DNA of 64,000 nucleotides from Bacteroidota bacterium (GTDB taxonomy: Bacteria > Bacteroidota > Bacteroidia > Flavobacteriales > Weeksellaceae): NCBI GenBank assembly GCA_023393915.1, contig JAEXBS010000096.1, positions 1 to 64,000 of the forward strand, in the 5' to 3' direction. A program made the translations under genes and the position numbers. This document shows positions 41,782 to 50,860 of the stretch, piece by piece. The notes under the pieces were generated by a model that was not told the origin of the DNA, searched no databases, and was given only the letters and a program-made list of their open reading frames with translations. The stretch's first letter is position 1; each line of letters starts with the position of its first letter.

Positions 41782-43113
41782 TTAGAATGGATATTCATAA
41801 ATTTTGGATTCATGTATAAATGGGTTTCCTTCTGGTATTAACTTGAGTTTTGTTAACTGAGTCATTACTGCGAAGATGAAAAGGCCACTGAAAAATGCAA
41901 TTGCACCCAATAGTGAAAAAAGAACAGCTCCATTTCTCCAGTACGGTCCAACTGTACCTGGCATCACCATATTAAAGTAATCAACAATATGACCTATAAC
42001 TACTAATACTGCCATGGCCGTAACTACTTTGTAATTTCTTTTAATACTTGAGCTTACAAGAACTAACAAAGGAACCAAGAAGTTAAGGATCAACATTGGT
42101 AAGAAGGTTTCTTGGTAATGTTCAAATCTTCCAAAGAAATAATTAACTTCTTCCGGTACGTTCGCATACCAATAAAGCATGAACTGACAGAACCAGGTAT
42201 ACGTCCAAAGCATACTTGTAGCAAAAAGGAACTTACCTAAGTCGTGTAAATGGTTATCATTAAATTCAGGTAAAAATCCTTTCTTCTTTAAATAAACACT
42301 TACTAAAATAATCAAGGCAATAGAGGTAGCTAAACTACTAACCATCGCATACCAAACGTACATTGTAGAATACCAGTGAGGGTCAATTGACATCAACCAA
42401 TCCCAAGCCCATCCCACAGAGGCAAAACCAAAGAACACAATATAACCTACGTTCCAACGGTAAAGCATTTGATAATCACGAGCTGACTTCGTCTGATCCA
42501 CCTTTTTGGACATACTTCTTAGCTTCCAAGCAAAGAAAGAAGCCCCTACTACATATAGGATAGTTCTAAACGCGTACCATGGCACATTTAAGAACTTCTT
42601 TTTCTCGTAAAGAATAACGTCAAAGTGAGGATCATTTGGATCGGTCAATGAGGAATCCATCCAGTGGAACAAATGCCCAAAGTGCGTGATATTCAGAATC
42701 ATGATAAGCACTAAAAATGCACCTACCCAAGGAATATACGAAGCGATAGCTTCCATTACTCTGGTAATAATGATAGACCATCCCGCATGAGCGGCATGCT
42801 GTATCGAGTAAAAGAAGAGAGCACAACAAGCAGCAGCGAAAAAGAACACTGCTATAGAATGCAATGAAGCTAACGGCTGATTTCCTACTTGAAGTGTCGC
42901 ATGATCTAAATGAGCTTGGTGGTCTTGTGGACCAACCATTTCACTTGAGTGCGTTGGCGCTTCATGACCTGCAGAATGAACACTCTCCATCATATGCTCC
43001 ACTGCGGTAGCATCGTAACTTTTATTTATAAAGTACCCTGCTGCAAAAAGAACAAGCCCTGCAACAATAAGAATAATAGAAGTTAATCTTAATTTTGGTG
43101 AAAAACTATACAT
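41782..43113 (-). CDS. actF: Alternative Complex III subunit ActF
   Basis: A 443-residue membrane protein with about ten helices, a paralogue of the NrfD-like ActC but with the shorter ActF pattern: FLVLIMILNITHFGHLFHWMDS, WYAFRTILYVVGASFFAWKL, VGWAWDWLMSIDPHWYSTMY and a C-terminal FAVMTQLTKLKLIPEG. An N-terminal helix is followed by a His-rich loop (HSAGHEAPTHSSEMVGPQDH). It is the last gene of the six-gene act operon that forms a quinol:cytochrome c oxidoreductase in the inner membrane, unrelated to the bc1 complex. Confidence 0.93.
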   Translation of the reverse strand: MYSFSPKLRLTSIILIVAGLVLFAAGYFINKSYDATAVEHMMESVHSAGHEAPTHSSEMVGPQDHQAHLDHATLQVGNQPLASLHSIAVFFFAAACCALFFYSIQHAAHAGWSIIITRVMEAIASYIPWVGAFLVLIMILNITHFGHLFHWMDSSLTDPNDPHFDVILYEKKKFLNVPWYAFRTILYVVGASFFAWKLRSMSKKVDQTKSARDYQMLYRWNVGYIVFFGFASVGWAWDWLMSIDPHWYSTMYVWYAMVSSLATSIALIILVSVYLKKKGFLPEFNDNHLHDLGKFLFATSMLWTYTWFCQFMLYWYANVPEEVNYFFGRFEHYQETFLPMLILNFLVPLLVLVSSSIKRNYKVVTAMAVLVVIGHIVDYFNMVMPGTVGPYWRNGAVLFSLLGAIAFFSGLFIFAVMTQLTKLKLIPEGNPFIHESKIYEYPF

Positions 43114-43127
43114 TTTCTTTCTTTTAA

Positions 43128-43790
43128 TTAATTCGTAGCGGTTGAATCGGTTACTGCAGCTTCTGAGGTGGTAAGACCTCCCTTAAATGCATCCATAACA
43201 TACATAGCAACTCTCCATCGGTCACCTGGCATTAACTGTCCAGCAAAAGACCCCATTGCGTTTCTACCATGAGTTAGTACGTAATGTACAGAGCCCACTG
43301 TTATTTCACGATCTTTATAATTTGGCACCCCACTATAGGCACCGCTTTGTACAATTGAACCTTGCCCGTCTCCTGCATCACCATGACAAGCAGCACAAGT
43401 CTGACCATAAAGTAATTTCCCTCTTTCTATATCAGCTTCGCGGTTTGCCGGATCTAATGGAGAATTCACGATGGACTTAGAGGCATCGTAACGAGCATTA
43501 TATTCATCCACATTTTTTGGAAGTAATTCTTCTTCAAAAATTCCATCCTTATTTTGCGCAACCGTACCTTCAACAGGACGTAAACCTGTCGCATATCCTT
43601 GCTTAACGAAAGCAGGGATCTCATTTTCATGATCAGAATACGCATCGTCTGCCTTTTGAAGTGGATCATAAGCAACTGGAAAATACATATCTGGAAAATA
43701 CACTAAAGGTGGATTTGACTTTCCGCAGGAAGTAAATACAAAACTGACTAATGCGATCGCAGCAGCGGCTTTAAAAATATCTTTCTTCAT
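43128..43790 (-). CDS. actE: Alternative Complex III subunit ActE (monohaem cytochrome c lipoprotein)
   Basis: A 220-residue lipoprotein from the ATG at 43790: signal ending FVFTSC (acylated Cys about 22). A proline-rich early part (PPLVYFPDMYFPVAYDP) is typical of ActE. The haem site CAACH lies near the middle (GQTCAACHGDAGDGQGS) with a later Met (GSFAGQLMPGDRW) as sixth ligand candidate. It carries electrons from ActA/ActB towards the cytochrome c oxidase. The start was set one base after the actD stop; an upstream ATG three codons earlier would overlap it. Confidence 0.92.
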   Translation of the reverse strand: MKKDIFKAAAAIALVSFVFTSCGKSNPPLVYFPDMYFPVAYDPLQKADDAYSDHENEIPAFVKQGYATGLRPVEGTVAQNKDGIFEEELLPKNVDEYNARYDASKSIVNSPLDPANREADIERGKLLYGQTCAACHGDAGDGQGSIVQSGAYSGVPNYKDREITVGSVHYVLTHGRNAMGSFAGQLMPGDRWRVAMYVMDAFKGGLTTSEAAVTDSTATN

Positions 43791-43791
43791 A

Positions 43792-44313
43792 CTATGCATC
43801 TTTAATTGTGATTTCTTCAGCCCCTGTTTCTACAAGAAGCTCCTTTATTCTATCCACGTCATCACTAACGAACTCCATCATAAATTTATCATCTGTTGTT
43901 CTTGGATCTGGATTCTGAGGCTTAGCACCAGGATACATTTTGTTTCTAATCAAATAGGTCAAGGACATCATGTGAGCGGCACAGAACACCATAAGTTCAA
44001 ACATCGGCACTACGAAAGCTGGCATGTTATAGGCCCAAGAAAAAGCGGGCTTTCCACCAATATTCTGCGGCCAATCATAGTTCATCATGTACCATGTTGT
44101 CAACGCACCAATGGTTACTCCATAAACTGCATAGATAAATGCAGCATCTGAAATCCTAGTCTTTTTAAGACCTAAAGCTTTATCTAATCCGTGAACTGGA
44201 AACGGGGTGTAAACTTCACCGATTTCGATTCCTTTTTCTCTAAAAGCTTTTACGCCGGTCATTAAATCATCGTCATCAGCGTAAAGCCCGTAAATTATTT
44301 TAGTGGTGCTCAT
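43792..44313 (-). CDS. actD: Alternative Complex III subunit ActD (DUF3341)
   Basis: A 173-residue membrane protein from the ATG at 44313 (MSTTKIIYGLYADDDDL). It has the DUF3341 pattern: VYTPFPVHGLDKALGLKKTR, then two helices (AAFIYAVYGVTIGALTTWYM, FVVPMFELMVFCAAHMMSL) and GAKPQNPDPRTTDDKFMMEF. It has a structural role in the complex. The start overlaps the actC end by 14 bases; an earlier in-frame ATG at 44340 lies deeper in actC. Confidence 0.93.
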   Translation of the reverse strand: MSTTKIIYGLYADDDDLMTGVKAFREKGIEIGEVYTPFPVHGLDKALGLKKTRISDAAFIYAVYGVTIGALTTWYMMNYDWPQNIGGKPAFSWAYNMPAFVVPMFELMVFCAAHMMSLTYLIRNKMYPGAKPQNPDPRTTDDKFMMEFVSDDVDRIKELLVETGAEEITIKDA

Positions 44314-45694
44314 CTCCTTCTTTTGCTTTATAAGTTTCACCTGAAATTTTCAATATCGACTTCAACTCCGCTTGTGCAATTACTGGGAAAGTTCTTGCAT
44401 ACAAGAGGAAGAGTACCCCGAAGAATCCAATGGTTCCTAAATAAACCCCAACATCGATGATAGTAGGTTTAAACATTGTCCATGCACTTGGCAAATAATC
44501 TCTTGATAAGTTGATAACAATAATATCAAAACGCTCAAACCACATACCGATGTTAATAATTAGAGCTACAATAAATGTCCAAATAATGTTGGTTCTTAAC
44601 TTCTTAAACCAGAAGGTAGCTGGAACTACAAGGTTACATATAATTAAAGACCAGAACGCCCACCAGTAAGGTCCGGTGGCAGCACCAGGGCTTAAGTACA
44701 CAAAATCCTCGAATCGGCTACCAGAATACCAAGCGATAAAGTACTCAACTGCATAAGCAACAGTTACCATACCACCAGTTACTATAATAACGATATTCAT
44801 AATCTCGATGTGGTACATTGTAATGTAATCTTCCAACTGACAAACTTTACGCGCAACCAGCAATAAGGTTTGTACCATGGCAAATCCAGAGAAAATTGCA
44901 CCGGCAACAAAATAAGGAGGATAAATAGTGGAGTGCCACCCTTTAATTACCGACGTTGCAAAGTCAAAAGATACAGTGGTGTGAACCGAGAAAACTAATG
45001 GAGTAGCAAGTCCTGCTAACACCAATGACAGTTCTTCAAATCTTTGCCAGTGTTTTGCTTTTCCACCCCATCCAAATGAAAGGAATGTATAAATCTTCTT
45101 GGTCCAAGGTGTCTTTGCTCTATCACGAATCATTGCGAAATCCGGAATTAATCCCATAAACCAAAATACGGTTGAAACAGAGAAATATGTAGAAATCGCA
45201 AATACGTCCCAAAGAAGTGGCGAGTTAAAGTTTGTCCATAATGAACCGTATTGGTTAGGAATTGGGAACACCCAATATCCAACCCATACACGACCCATGT
45301 GAATAACTGGGAAGATTGCCGCTTGAACAACCGCGAAAATCGTCATCGCCTCAGCAGAACGGTTAACGGACATTCTCCAACGTTGTCTAAAAAGTAGCAA
45401 TACAGCTGAAATCAGTGTTCCTGCGTGACCAATACCTACCCACCATACGAAGTTAGTAATATCCCAACCCCAGTTGATAGTACGGTTTAGTCCCCAGGCA
45501 CCAATACCTGTTCCAATAGTATAAGCTATACAGCCAAATCCATAGATAAAAAGTACCAGAGCAGCATAAAAGGAAATCCACCATAGTTTTCCTGCTCTTT
45601 CCTCGATAGGTCTCGCGATATCTTCGGTGATATCGTGATAAGTTTTGTGACCAATAATTAAAGGTTCCCTGATCGGGGCTTCGTAATGTGACAT
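44300..45694 (-). CDS. actC: Alternative Complex III subunit ActC (NrfD-like)
   Basis: A 464-residue polytopic NrfD-family subunit with about ten helices. Recognisable pieces: FIYGFGCIAYTIGTGIGAWG, WDITNFVWWVGIGHAGTLIS, GRVWVGYWVFPIPNQYGSLW, FVAGAIFSGFAMVQTLLLVA. It binds quinol near the ActB iron-sulphur chain. The large hydrophilic N-terminus (MSHYEAPIREPLIIGHKTY) is typical for the family. Confidence 0.95.
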   Translation of the reverse strand: MSHYEAPIREPLIIGHKTYHDITEDIARPIEERAGKLWWISFYAALVLFIYGFGCIAYTIGTGIGAWGLNRTINWGWDITNFVWWVGIGHAGTLISAVLLLFRQRWRMSVNRSAEAMTIFAVVQAAIFPVIHMGRVWVGYWVFPIPNQYGSLWTNFNSPLLWDVFAISTYFSVSTVFWFMGLIPDFAMIRDRAKTPWTKKIYTFLSFGWGGKAKHWQRFEELSLVLAGLATPLVFSVHTTVSFDFATSVIKGWHSTIYPPYFVAGAIFSGFAMVQTLLLVARKVCQLEDYITMYHIEIMNIVIIVTGGMVTVAYAVEYFIAWYSGSRFEDFVYLSPGAATGPYWWAFWSLIICNLVVPATFWFKKLRTNIIWTFIVALIINIGMWFERFDIIVINLSRDYLPSAWTMFKPTIIDVGVYLGTIGFFGVLFLLYARTFPVIAQAELKSILKISGETYKAKEGDEHH

Positions 45695-45712
45695 CTTTTA
45701 CCTAATTATTAC

Positions 45713-48700
45713 TTAAACTTTGTTTTCTTTTCTATTTCTCACTTTTGCGTGATAGAATACGTTCGGTTTCGTTCCAATCTCTTCAAGAAGCATGTAACGA
45801 CGATTGTTAGTGAATAGTTTTCTAACTTCTGAGTCCTTATCATTCATATCACCGAACTTCATTGCTCCAGTACCACATGCTTTTGAACAAGCAGTTTGGA
45901 ACTCTCCGTCTTCAACTTTTCTACCTTCTTTCTTAGCTTCAAGAATAGTGGTCTGAGTCATTTGAATACACATAGAACATTTTTCCATTACCCCACGAGT
46001 TCTAACAACTACATCAGGATTAAGTACCATACGACCTAAGTCGTTATTCATATTGTAATCAAACTTGTCATTCTGTGCATAGTTGAACCAGTTGAAACGT
46101 CTTACTTTGTAAGGACAGTTATTTGCACAATAACGAGTTCCTACACAACGGTTGTAAGCCATTTGGTTCTGACCTTGCTTCCCGTGTGAAGTTGCTGCAA
46201 CTGGACAAACAGTTTCACAAGGAGCATGGTTACAATGTTGACACATTACTGGTTGGAAAATCACATCAGGATTTTCTGCTGGATCAATTAAGATATCGTA
46301 TACCTGAGGAACGTTAAGCCCTCTATCCACTTGTTGATGTGGAGTAATTCTTTCTCTAGCAGAATAGTAACGGTCAATACGAAGCCAGTACATGTCTCTA
46401 GACATTCTGATTTCCTCTTTACCTACTACCGGCACGTTATTTTCAGCCTGACATGCAATAACACAAGCTCCACAACCCGTACAAGCATTCAAGTCAATTG
46501 ATAGATTAAAATGAGGTCCATCGGTGTCATCGAACTCATCCCACAGAGTGATTTTCCCTGCTGGTGTGGATTCTGTTAAAGTATGATACTCGAGTGGTTT
46601 GTTCCAACCTTTTTGTGGATCATCGAAAGGCACATTAATGAAATCTGCTAGAGAAACCTCTTTGGCAATATCATAACGTCCCATTAACGTATTTTGAAGC
46701 TGCATACCCGCAAATTCGTGCGAGCCTTTTACTTTTTCTATTTTAACCCCTGAAACCATTCTCGACTTCACATCGAATAATGGATAGGCATTGATTCCTG
46801 TTTCAGCAACTTTACCGCTTCCTGTTTTACCATAACCTAAAGCAAGCCCTAAAGATCCATCAGCCTGTCCTGGCTGAATAAACACTGGAACATCTTTAAG
46901 AGAAACGTTACCTACAGTTAAATCAACTTTAGAACCATCTAATTGCATTCTTGCGTTAAGATCATTCTCAATTCCTAAACGCTCTGCATCCTTAGGAGAA
47001 ATCGTTAGATAATTGTCCCAAGATAAACGAGTAACTGGATCTGGAAGTTCTTGCAACCAAGGATTGTTTGCTTGCGTACCGTCTCCGATAGCAACACTTG
47101 TATAAAGCGAGAGTTCTAAATCAGAAGCCTTAAACGCTTTAAGATCAGCGATAGCTCCCTCCGCGTTGCCTCCTGCATAAGAAAGAGAAGTACCTCCTTC
47201 AACTACATTAAACCCATTGTATAACGCTTTATTAAAGGAAACTCCGCCGAGTTGTGTTTGCGCGTTAGCTTTTAGATATTCATAGAAAGTTGCTTCGGAT
47301 TCCTTTCCGTTAATCCATACAAGCAACGACTCTTCAATTTGTCTTGGCTTATAAACTTTGGAAATGGTCGGCTGCATCAAAGCATAAACACCAGACTGTG
47401 GCGTTAAATCAGCCCAAGATTCCAACCAGTGAGTAGCCGGAATGGTTACTTTAGCCGCCTTATAAATTTCATTCTTCTTATCTGTAACTGCAATAATATG
47501 AGGTACTCGAGCCAACGCGTTTTTAAACTGTGCTGCCTTATTAGAAGAATATAAAGGATCTACTCTATTTACAATTAGAGTTCCAACCTCACCATTATTC
47601 ATCCACGAAACGAACTCTTCGTAGCGAGCTGTGTTGTACTCTTTTGTAAAGTTTGCCTTTCCTGTGAATGCAACAGAACCTAACTTTTGGTTAATTAAGT
47701 GAGCAAGAACATAAGCACCTTTACTACCTTCAGCAAAAACCACTGCTTTATTTCCTTTCTCTTGTAACTCTTTTGCAATTCGTACTCCTTCTGAACTTGA
47801 AGAACCACCGTTCAGAGCATTATACACATCAAGAAGTAGCTGATTTGCCGCACTTGGCTTCATACGAATTCTTTCGTCCGCATTAGCACCTGTCAGGGAC
47901 ATATTGGATTCAACCTGAATGTGTCTCAGCATTGTAGCTCCTGGCTTCTTAGCCTGGGCATAAGAACTTTCAAGACCCCCTCCATTGTAATCTCCTAGGA
48001 AGTCTGCTTGAAAGGATACGACAAGTTCAGTTGAACTCAAATCGTAAACTGGAAGATGACGTTGTCCAAATACTTCTTCTGCTGCATCTAGAGCAGCTGC
48101 ATGAGGCATCGCATCGTATGTTACTAATTCAGCAGTAGGATATTTCCCTTTAAACTCTTCAAAAAGTTTCTTAAACGTTGGTGAAGGATAAGAATGAGAA
48201 AGAAGTACAATTCTCTTACCGATAGATTGACTTTGCGTCAATGCAGTAAGCACATAATCGTCTACTTTATCGTAAGTTTCATCTTTACCATCAAGTTTAG
48301 GTTGCTTGATTTTATCATTATCATATAGTGAAAGAACACCTGCTTGAACACGAGCACTGGTTTTACCTAAATCACCTGCTAATTTGTTCGGTTCAATCTT
48401 GATTGGTCTTCCCTCTCTAGTTTTAACTAAAACACTAGCAAAATCACTTCCATCAAAGTAGGACGTTGCATAGTAATTAGGCACTCCTGGGATGATATCA
48501 TGCGGCTTAACCACATAAGGAATTGTTTTAATTACAGGCGCCTCACATGCTGCTAAAGTCACAGCAGCAGTTGAGAATCCTAATAACTTTAGGAAATCTC
48601 TTCTTGAGGTTCCGGAACCGTTTTGAGACTCTTCCAAAATCTCATCCACTGGAATTTCATTCTGGAACTCCTTCTGAGCCAACTTCGCATTGAGAGTTGG

Positions 48701-48748
48701 ATCTTTTAGTTCATGAATACTTCTGAATTGTATTTTGTTTGAAGCCAT
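45713..48748 (-). CDS. actB: Alternative Complex III subunit ActB (molybdopterin-like plus ferredoxin-like)
   Basis: A 1011-residue protein. A Tat-type signal with SRRDFLKLLGFS and a possible lipobox (LAAC) at about residues 48-68 directs it outwards. The N-terminal 700 residues resemble a molybdopterin oxidoreductase without an evident cofactor-binding Cys. The C-terminal part is a ferredoxin-like unit with four Cys groups: CTGCGACVIAC, CQHCNHAPCETVC, CVGTRYCANNC and CSMCIQMTQT, so one 3Fe-4S and three 4Fe-4S clusters are expected by analogy. It links quinol oxidation to the haem subunits. Confidence 0.95.
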   Translation of the reverse strand: MASNKIQFRSIHELKDPTLNAKLAQKEFQNEIPVDEILEESQNGSGTSRRDFLKLLGFSTAAVTLAACEAPVIKTIPYVVKPHDIIPGVPNYYATSYFDGSDFASVLVKTREGRPIKIEPNKLAGDLGKTSARVQAGVLSLYDNDKIKQPKLDGKDETYDKVDDYVLTALTQSQSIGKRIVLLSHSYPSPTFKKLFEEFKGKYPTAELVTYDAMPHAAALDAAEEVFGQRHLPVYDLSSTELVVSFQADFLGDYNGGGLESSYAQAKKPGATMLRHIQVESNMSLTGANADERIRMKPSAANQLLLDVYNALNGGSSSSEGVRIAKELQEKGNKAVVFAEGSKGAYVLAHLINQKLGSVAFTGKANFTKEYNTARYEEFVSWMNNGEVGTLIVNRVDPLYSSNKAAQFKNALARVPHIIAVTDKKNEIYKAAKVTIPATHWLESWADLTPQSGVYALMQPTISKVYKPRQIEESLLVWINGKESEATFYEYLKANAQTQLGGVSFNKALYNGFNVVEGGTSLSYAGGNAEGAIADLKAFKASDLELSLYTSVAIGDGTQANNPWLQELPDPVTRLSWDNYLTISPKDAERLGIENDLNARMQLDGSKVDLTVGNVSLKDVPVFIQPGQADGSLGLALGYGKTGSGKVAETGINAYPLFDVKSRMVSGVKIEKVKGSHEFAGMQLQNTLMGRYDIAKEVSLADFINVPFDDPQKGWNKPLEYHTLTESTPAGKITLWDEFDDTDGPHFNLSIDLNACTGCGACVIACQAENNVPVVGKEEIRMSRDMYWLRIDRYYSARERITPHQQVDRGLNVPQVYDILIDPAENPDVIFQPVMCQHCNHAPCETVCPVAATSHGKQGQNQMAYNRCVGTRYCANNCPYKVRRFNWFNYAQNDKFDYNMNNDLGRMVLNPDVVVRTRGVMEKCSMCIQMTQTTILEAKKEGRKVEDGEFQTACSKACGTGAMKFGDMNDKDSEVRKLFTNNRRYMLLEEIGTKPNVFYHAKVRNRKENKV

Positions 48749-48770
48749 TTATACTTCTAGTTTTTCGTTA

Positions 48771-50138
48771 TTAATAATGACACTTACCACACTCCAATCC
48801 CCCGATTGCATCCACAGTAATTTTACCTTCTGATTTAGGATACTGCTTTTTAAGCTTCTCGTGAAGATTCGTAAAATACTCCTTGTTGTATCCGTTATTC
48901 AAATCCACTTCTGTCGTACGGTGACATTCAATACACCATCCCATCGTGAAATCATTTGCCATTGAAACAACATTCATCGTATCTACCGCACCGTGACAAG
49001 CCTTACAAACCACATCAATTTGTTGATCAGGATTTTTCTTGTTATGAGAGCTAATAATTGCTTGCTCTCCTGCCACCACGTGTTGTGCGTGATTAAAGTA
49101 TACAAAATCTGGCATGTTGTGAATTCTCACCCACTCCACAGGTTTTTGCTCATTTTTATACGACTGACTTCCAGGATCCCACCCGGTCGCTGCATAAATC
49201 TTCTGGATCTCTGCATCGTAGAATGCCTTATCTTTTCCTGGCTCCATGTACGTACCGGTATATTCCGATATATTTCTGTGACAGTTCATACAAACGTTCA
49301 TAGAAGGGATTTCTGAAACCTTACCGTATTTTGCAGAAGTATGACACATCTGACAGTCGATTTTATTCTCTCCCGCGTGGATCTTATGCGAGAAATGGAT
49401 CGGTTGTTCAGGCTTGTATCCTTTATAAACACCAATTCCCATCAACGCATTCCATACGCCGTAAAATGCTAGCAGCGCTAAAACACCTAATAGTCCTTTA
49501 CCTACGTAACTGTACTTTTGATAGAGATCTGCGAAAGAATAAACGCGAGTCTTATTTAGAGCAGCGAGCTCATCTGTTTGATTCAGTTTAACTAATTGTT
49601 GAAGTTTAATCAGTAACCAAACCAATAAACCAACAATAGCTAGTAGAGAAACTACTAGAATTTTTGAATTTGTGCTTTGCTGCTTTTGTTGCTCCAAAAG
49701 AGCTAGAGAATTCTCGGTAGTAGCCCCTCCTTCCGCTGCAACAGGTTCTGGTGCAGGAGGATTGCTGGTATACGCAAGGATATCATCAATGTCTTGATCC
49801 GTTAGGTTCGGGAAAGGAAGCATAGCAACCTTATTGTACTCTTCGAATACTTGATTCGCATAAGCATCTCCTGAAGCTCTCAACGCCTCGTTATCCTTAA
49901 TCCACTTGTGTAACCAATCGGTATCAAGATTCTGATCTTGCTTTAATCGCTCAACCACACCTCCTAAAGCGGGTCCAATACTTGGCTTGTCTAAAGTGTG
50001 ACAGGCTGTACAATTGGCTTTAAATAGTGTTTCTCCATTCTTGGGATCTCCGTCCTGAGCTTGGACTGAAACAGTGGTTGCAAACATTAGGCTCAATGCT
50101 AGCAGACCCTTTTTGTAATGCTTTCTCCAACTAATCAT
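48771..50138 (-). CDS. actA: Alternative Complex III subunit ActA with extra N-terminal haem domain
   Basis: A 455-residue multihaem cytochrome. Signal peptide ends VQAQ (about 28). Six CxxCH motifs are visible: CTACH near residue 45, then after one membrane helix (about 153-172, ILVVSLLAIVGLLVWLLIKL) the pentahaem part CQMCH, CMNCH, CKACH, CIECH and CGKCH. Known ActA proteins are pentahaem; the N-terminal monohaem cytochrome c domain with GDPKNGETLFKANCTACH and IGPALGG looks fused on. A second helix (about 205-225) follows. It is the first gene of the operon with its promoter at 50189. Confidence 0.92.
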   Translation of the reverse strand: MISWRKHYKKGLLALSLMFATTVSVQAQDGDPKNGETLFKANCTACHTLDKPSIGPALGGVVERLKQDQNLDTDWLHKWIKDNEALRASGDAYANQVFEEYNKVAMLPFPNLTDQDIDDILAYTSNPPAPEPVAAEGGATTENSLALLEQQKQQSTNSKILVVSLLAIVGLLVWLLIKLQQLVKLNQTDELAALNKTRVYSFADLYQKYSYVGKGLLGVLALLAFYGVWNALMGIGVYKGYKPEQPIHFSHKIHAGENKIDCQMCHTSAKYGKVSEIPSMNVCMNCHRNISEYTGTYMEPGKDKAFYDAEIQKIYAATGWDPGSQSYKNEQKPVEWVRIHNMPDFVYFNHAQHVVAGEQAIISSHNKKNPDQQIDVVCKACHGAVDTMNVVSMANDFTMGWCIECHRTTEVDLNNGYNKEYFTNLHEKLKKQYPKSEGKITVDAIGGLECGKCHY

Positions 50139-50188
50139 TTAAATAATCTTGGGTTAGTAAAACTTGAGTGAGTATACATTCAATTCTG

Positions 50189-50220
50189 CAAAAGTAAGGT
50201 TTTTAACACTACATTAACAA
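50189..50220 (-). promoter_or_regulatory. Promoter of the act operon
   Basis: Minus strand: TTG (50220-50218), 21 bases, TACTTTTG (50196-50189), about 50 bases before the actA ATG at 50138. Confidence 0.55.
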
Positions 50221-50278
50221 CCATTGAATTTAGACTTTGCGGCTTTTCTTTAATTTATAATTGTTCTAAATAATTGCT

Positions 50279-50309
50279 TTTGGTATGATTTTTATTTATA
50301 CTAAATTTG
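50279..50309 (+). promoter_or_regulatory. Promoter of the SPOR-domain gene
   Basis: TTTG (50279-50282), 19 bases, TAAATTTG (50302-50309): an exact match to the consensus. It overlaps the in-frame TTG at 50307 and so sets the gene start at the ATG at 50325. Confidence 0.75.
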
Positions 50310-50324
50310 CCTAAAACAAACCGA

Positions 50325-50855
50325 ATGAACCTCATTTTCAAATACTCCCTTCTTATTTTTGTATTTATTACAGCATCCATTAATGGCCAAATTGTAACTG
50401 AATCGGACACCATTTCAGGCACTCCACTGCGGCTTTCAATGGACCAAAGAATAAGCAATTTAATGGAAGACCTTGAAGGTAAATGCTTGAGAGAAAGCAC
50501 GTCATCATCGAGTAACACAACTGGAAATGAGGAGCTAGCGGTGAGGAAAAACACTACTACCCGACCTTTGACTCGCGCAGAAATTTGCCGCCAAAATCCA
50601 ACTATACTAGGATATAAAATCCAGATCGCAGTAGTTAAATCTAATAAAGAAGCCAACGAGGTAAAGGCTTATTTTCGTAGAAGATTTCCGGCAATCAAGG
50701 TGGAAACCAATGCTGCATTACGACCAAATTATAGAATTCTAGCAGGTTCTTATGTTTCGAAACAATCGGCTGCCGGTGATTTAAGTAGAATTCGACAGCA
50801 CTTTAACCAAGCGCGTAGCGTTCAGTACAGAGTATTCTGTGAAGAAGCGCAATAA
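50325..50855 (+). CDS. SPOR-domain exported protein
   Basis: A 176-residue protein from the ATG at 50325: signal peptide (NLIFKYSLLIFVFITASING), an Asn/Ser/Thr-rich linker, and a C-terminal SPOR-like region from about residue 95 (GYKIQIAVVKSNKEANEVKA, then PNYRILAGSYVSKQSAAGDL). SPOR domains bind denuded peptidoglycan at the septum. The C-terminal Cys (VFCEEAQ) and an internal Cys (AEICRQNP) could form a disulphide. It is monocistronic, divergent from actA. Confidence 0.75.
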   Translation: MNLIFKYSLLIFVFITASINGQIVTESDTISGTPLRLSMDQRISNLMEDLEGKCLRESTSSSSNTTGNEELAVRKNTTTRPLTRAEICRQNPTILGYKIQIAVVKSNKEANEVKAYFRRRFPAIKVETNAALRPNYRILAGSYVSKQSAAGDLSRIRQHFNQARSVQYRVFCEEAQ

Positions 50856-50860
50856 TTTTT

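Noticed and set aside
48993..49316. Plus-strand 107-codon frame inside actA
   Set aside because: Antisense to haem-binding codons of actA; composition follows from the complement.
50255..50656. Minus-strand 133-codon frame inside the SPOR gene
   Set aside because: Antisense to the SPOR gene and overlaps its promoter; no independent support.
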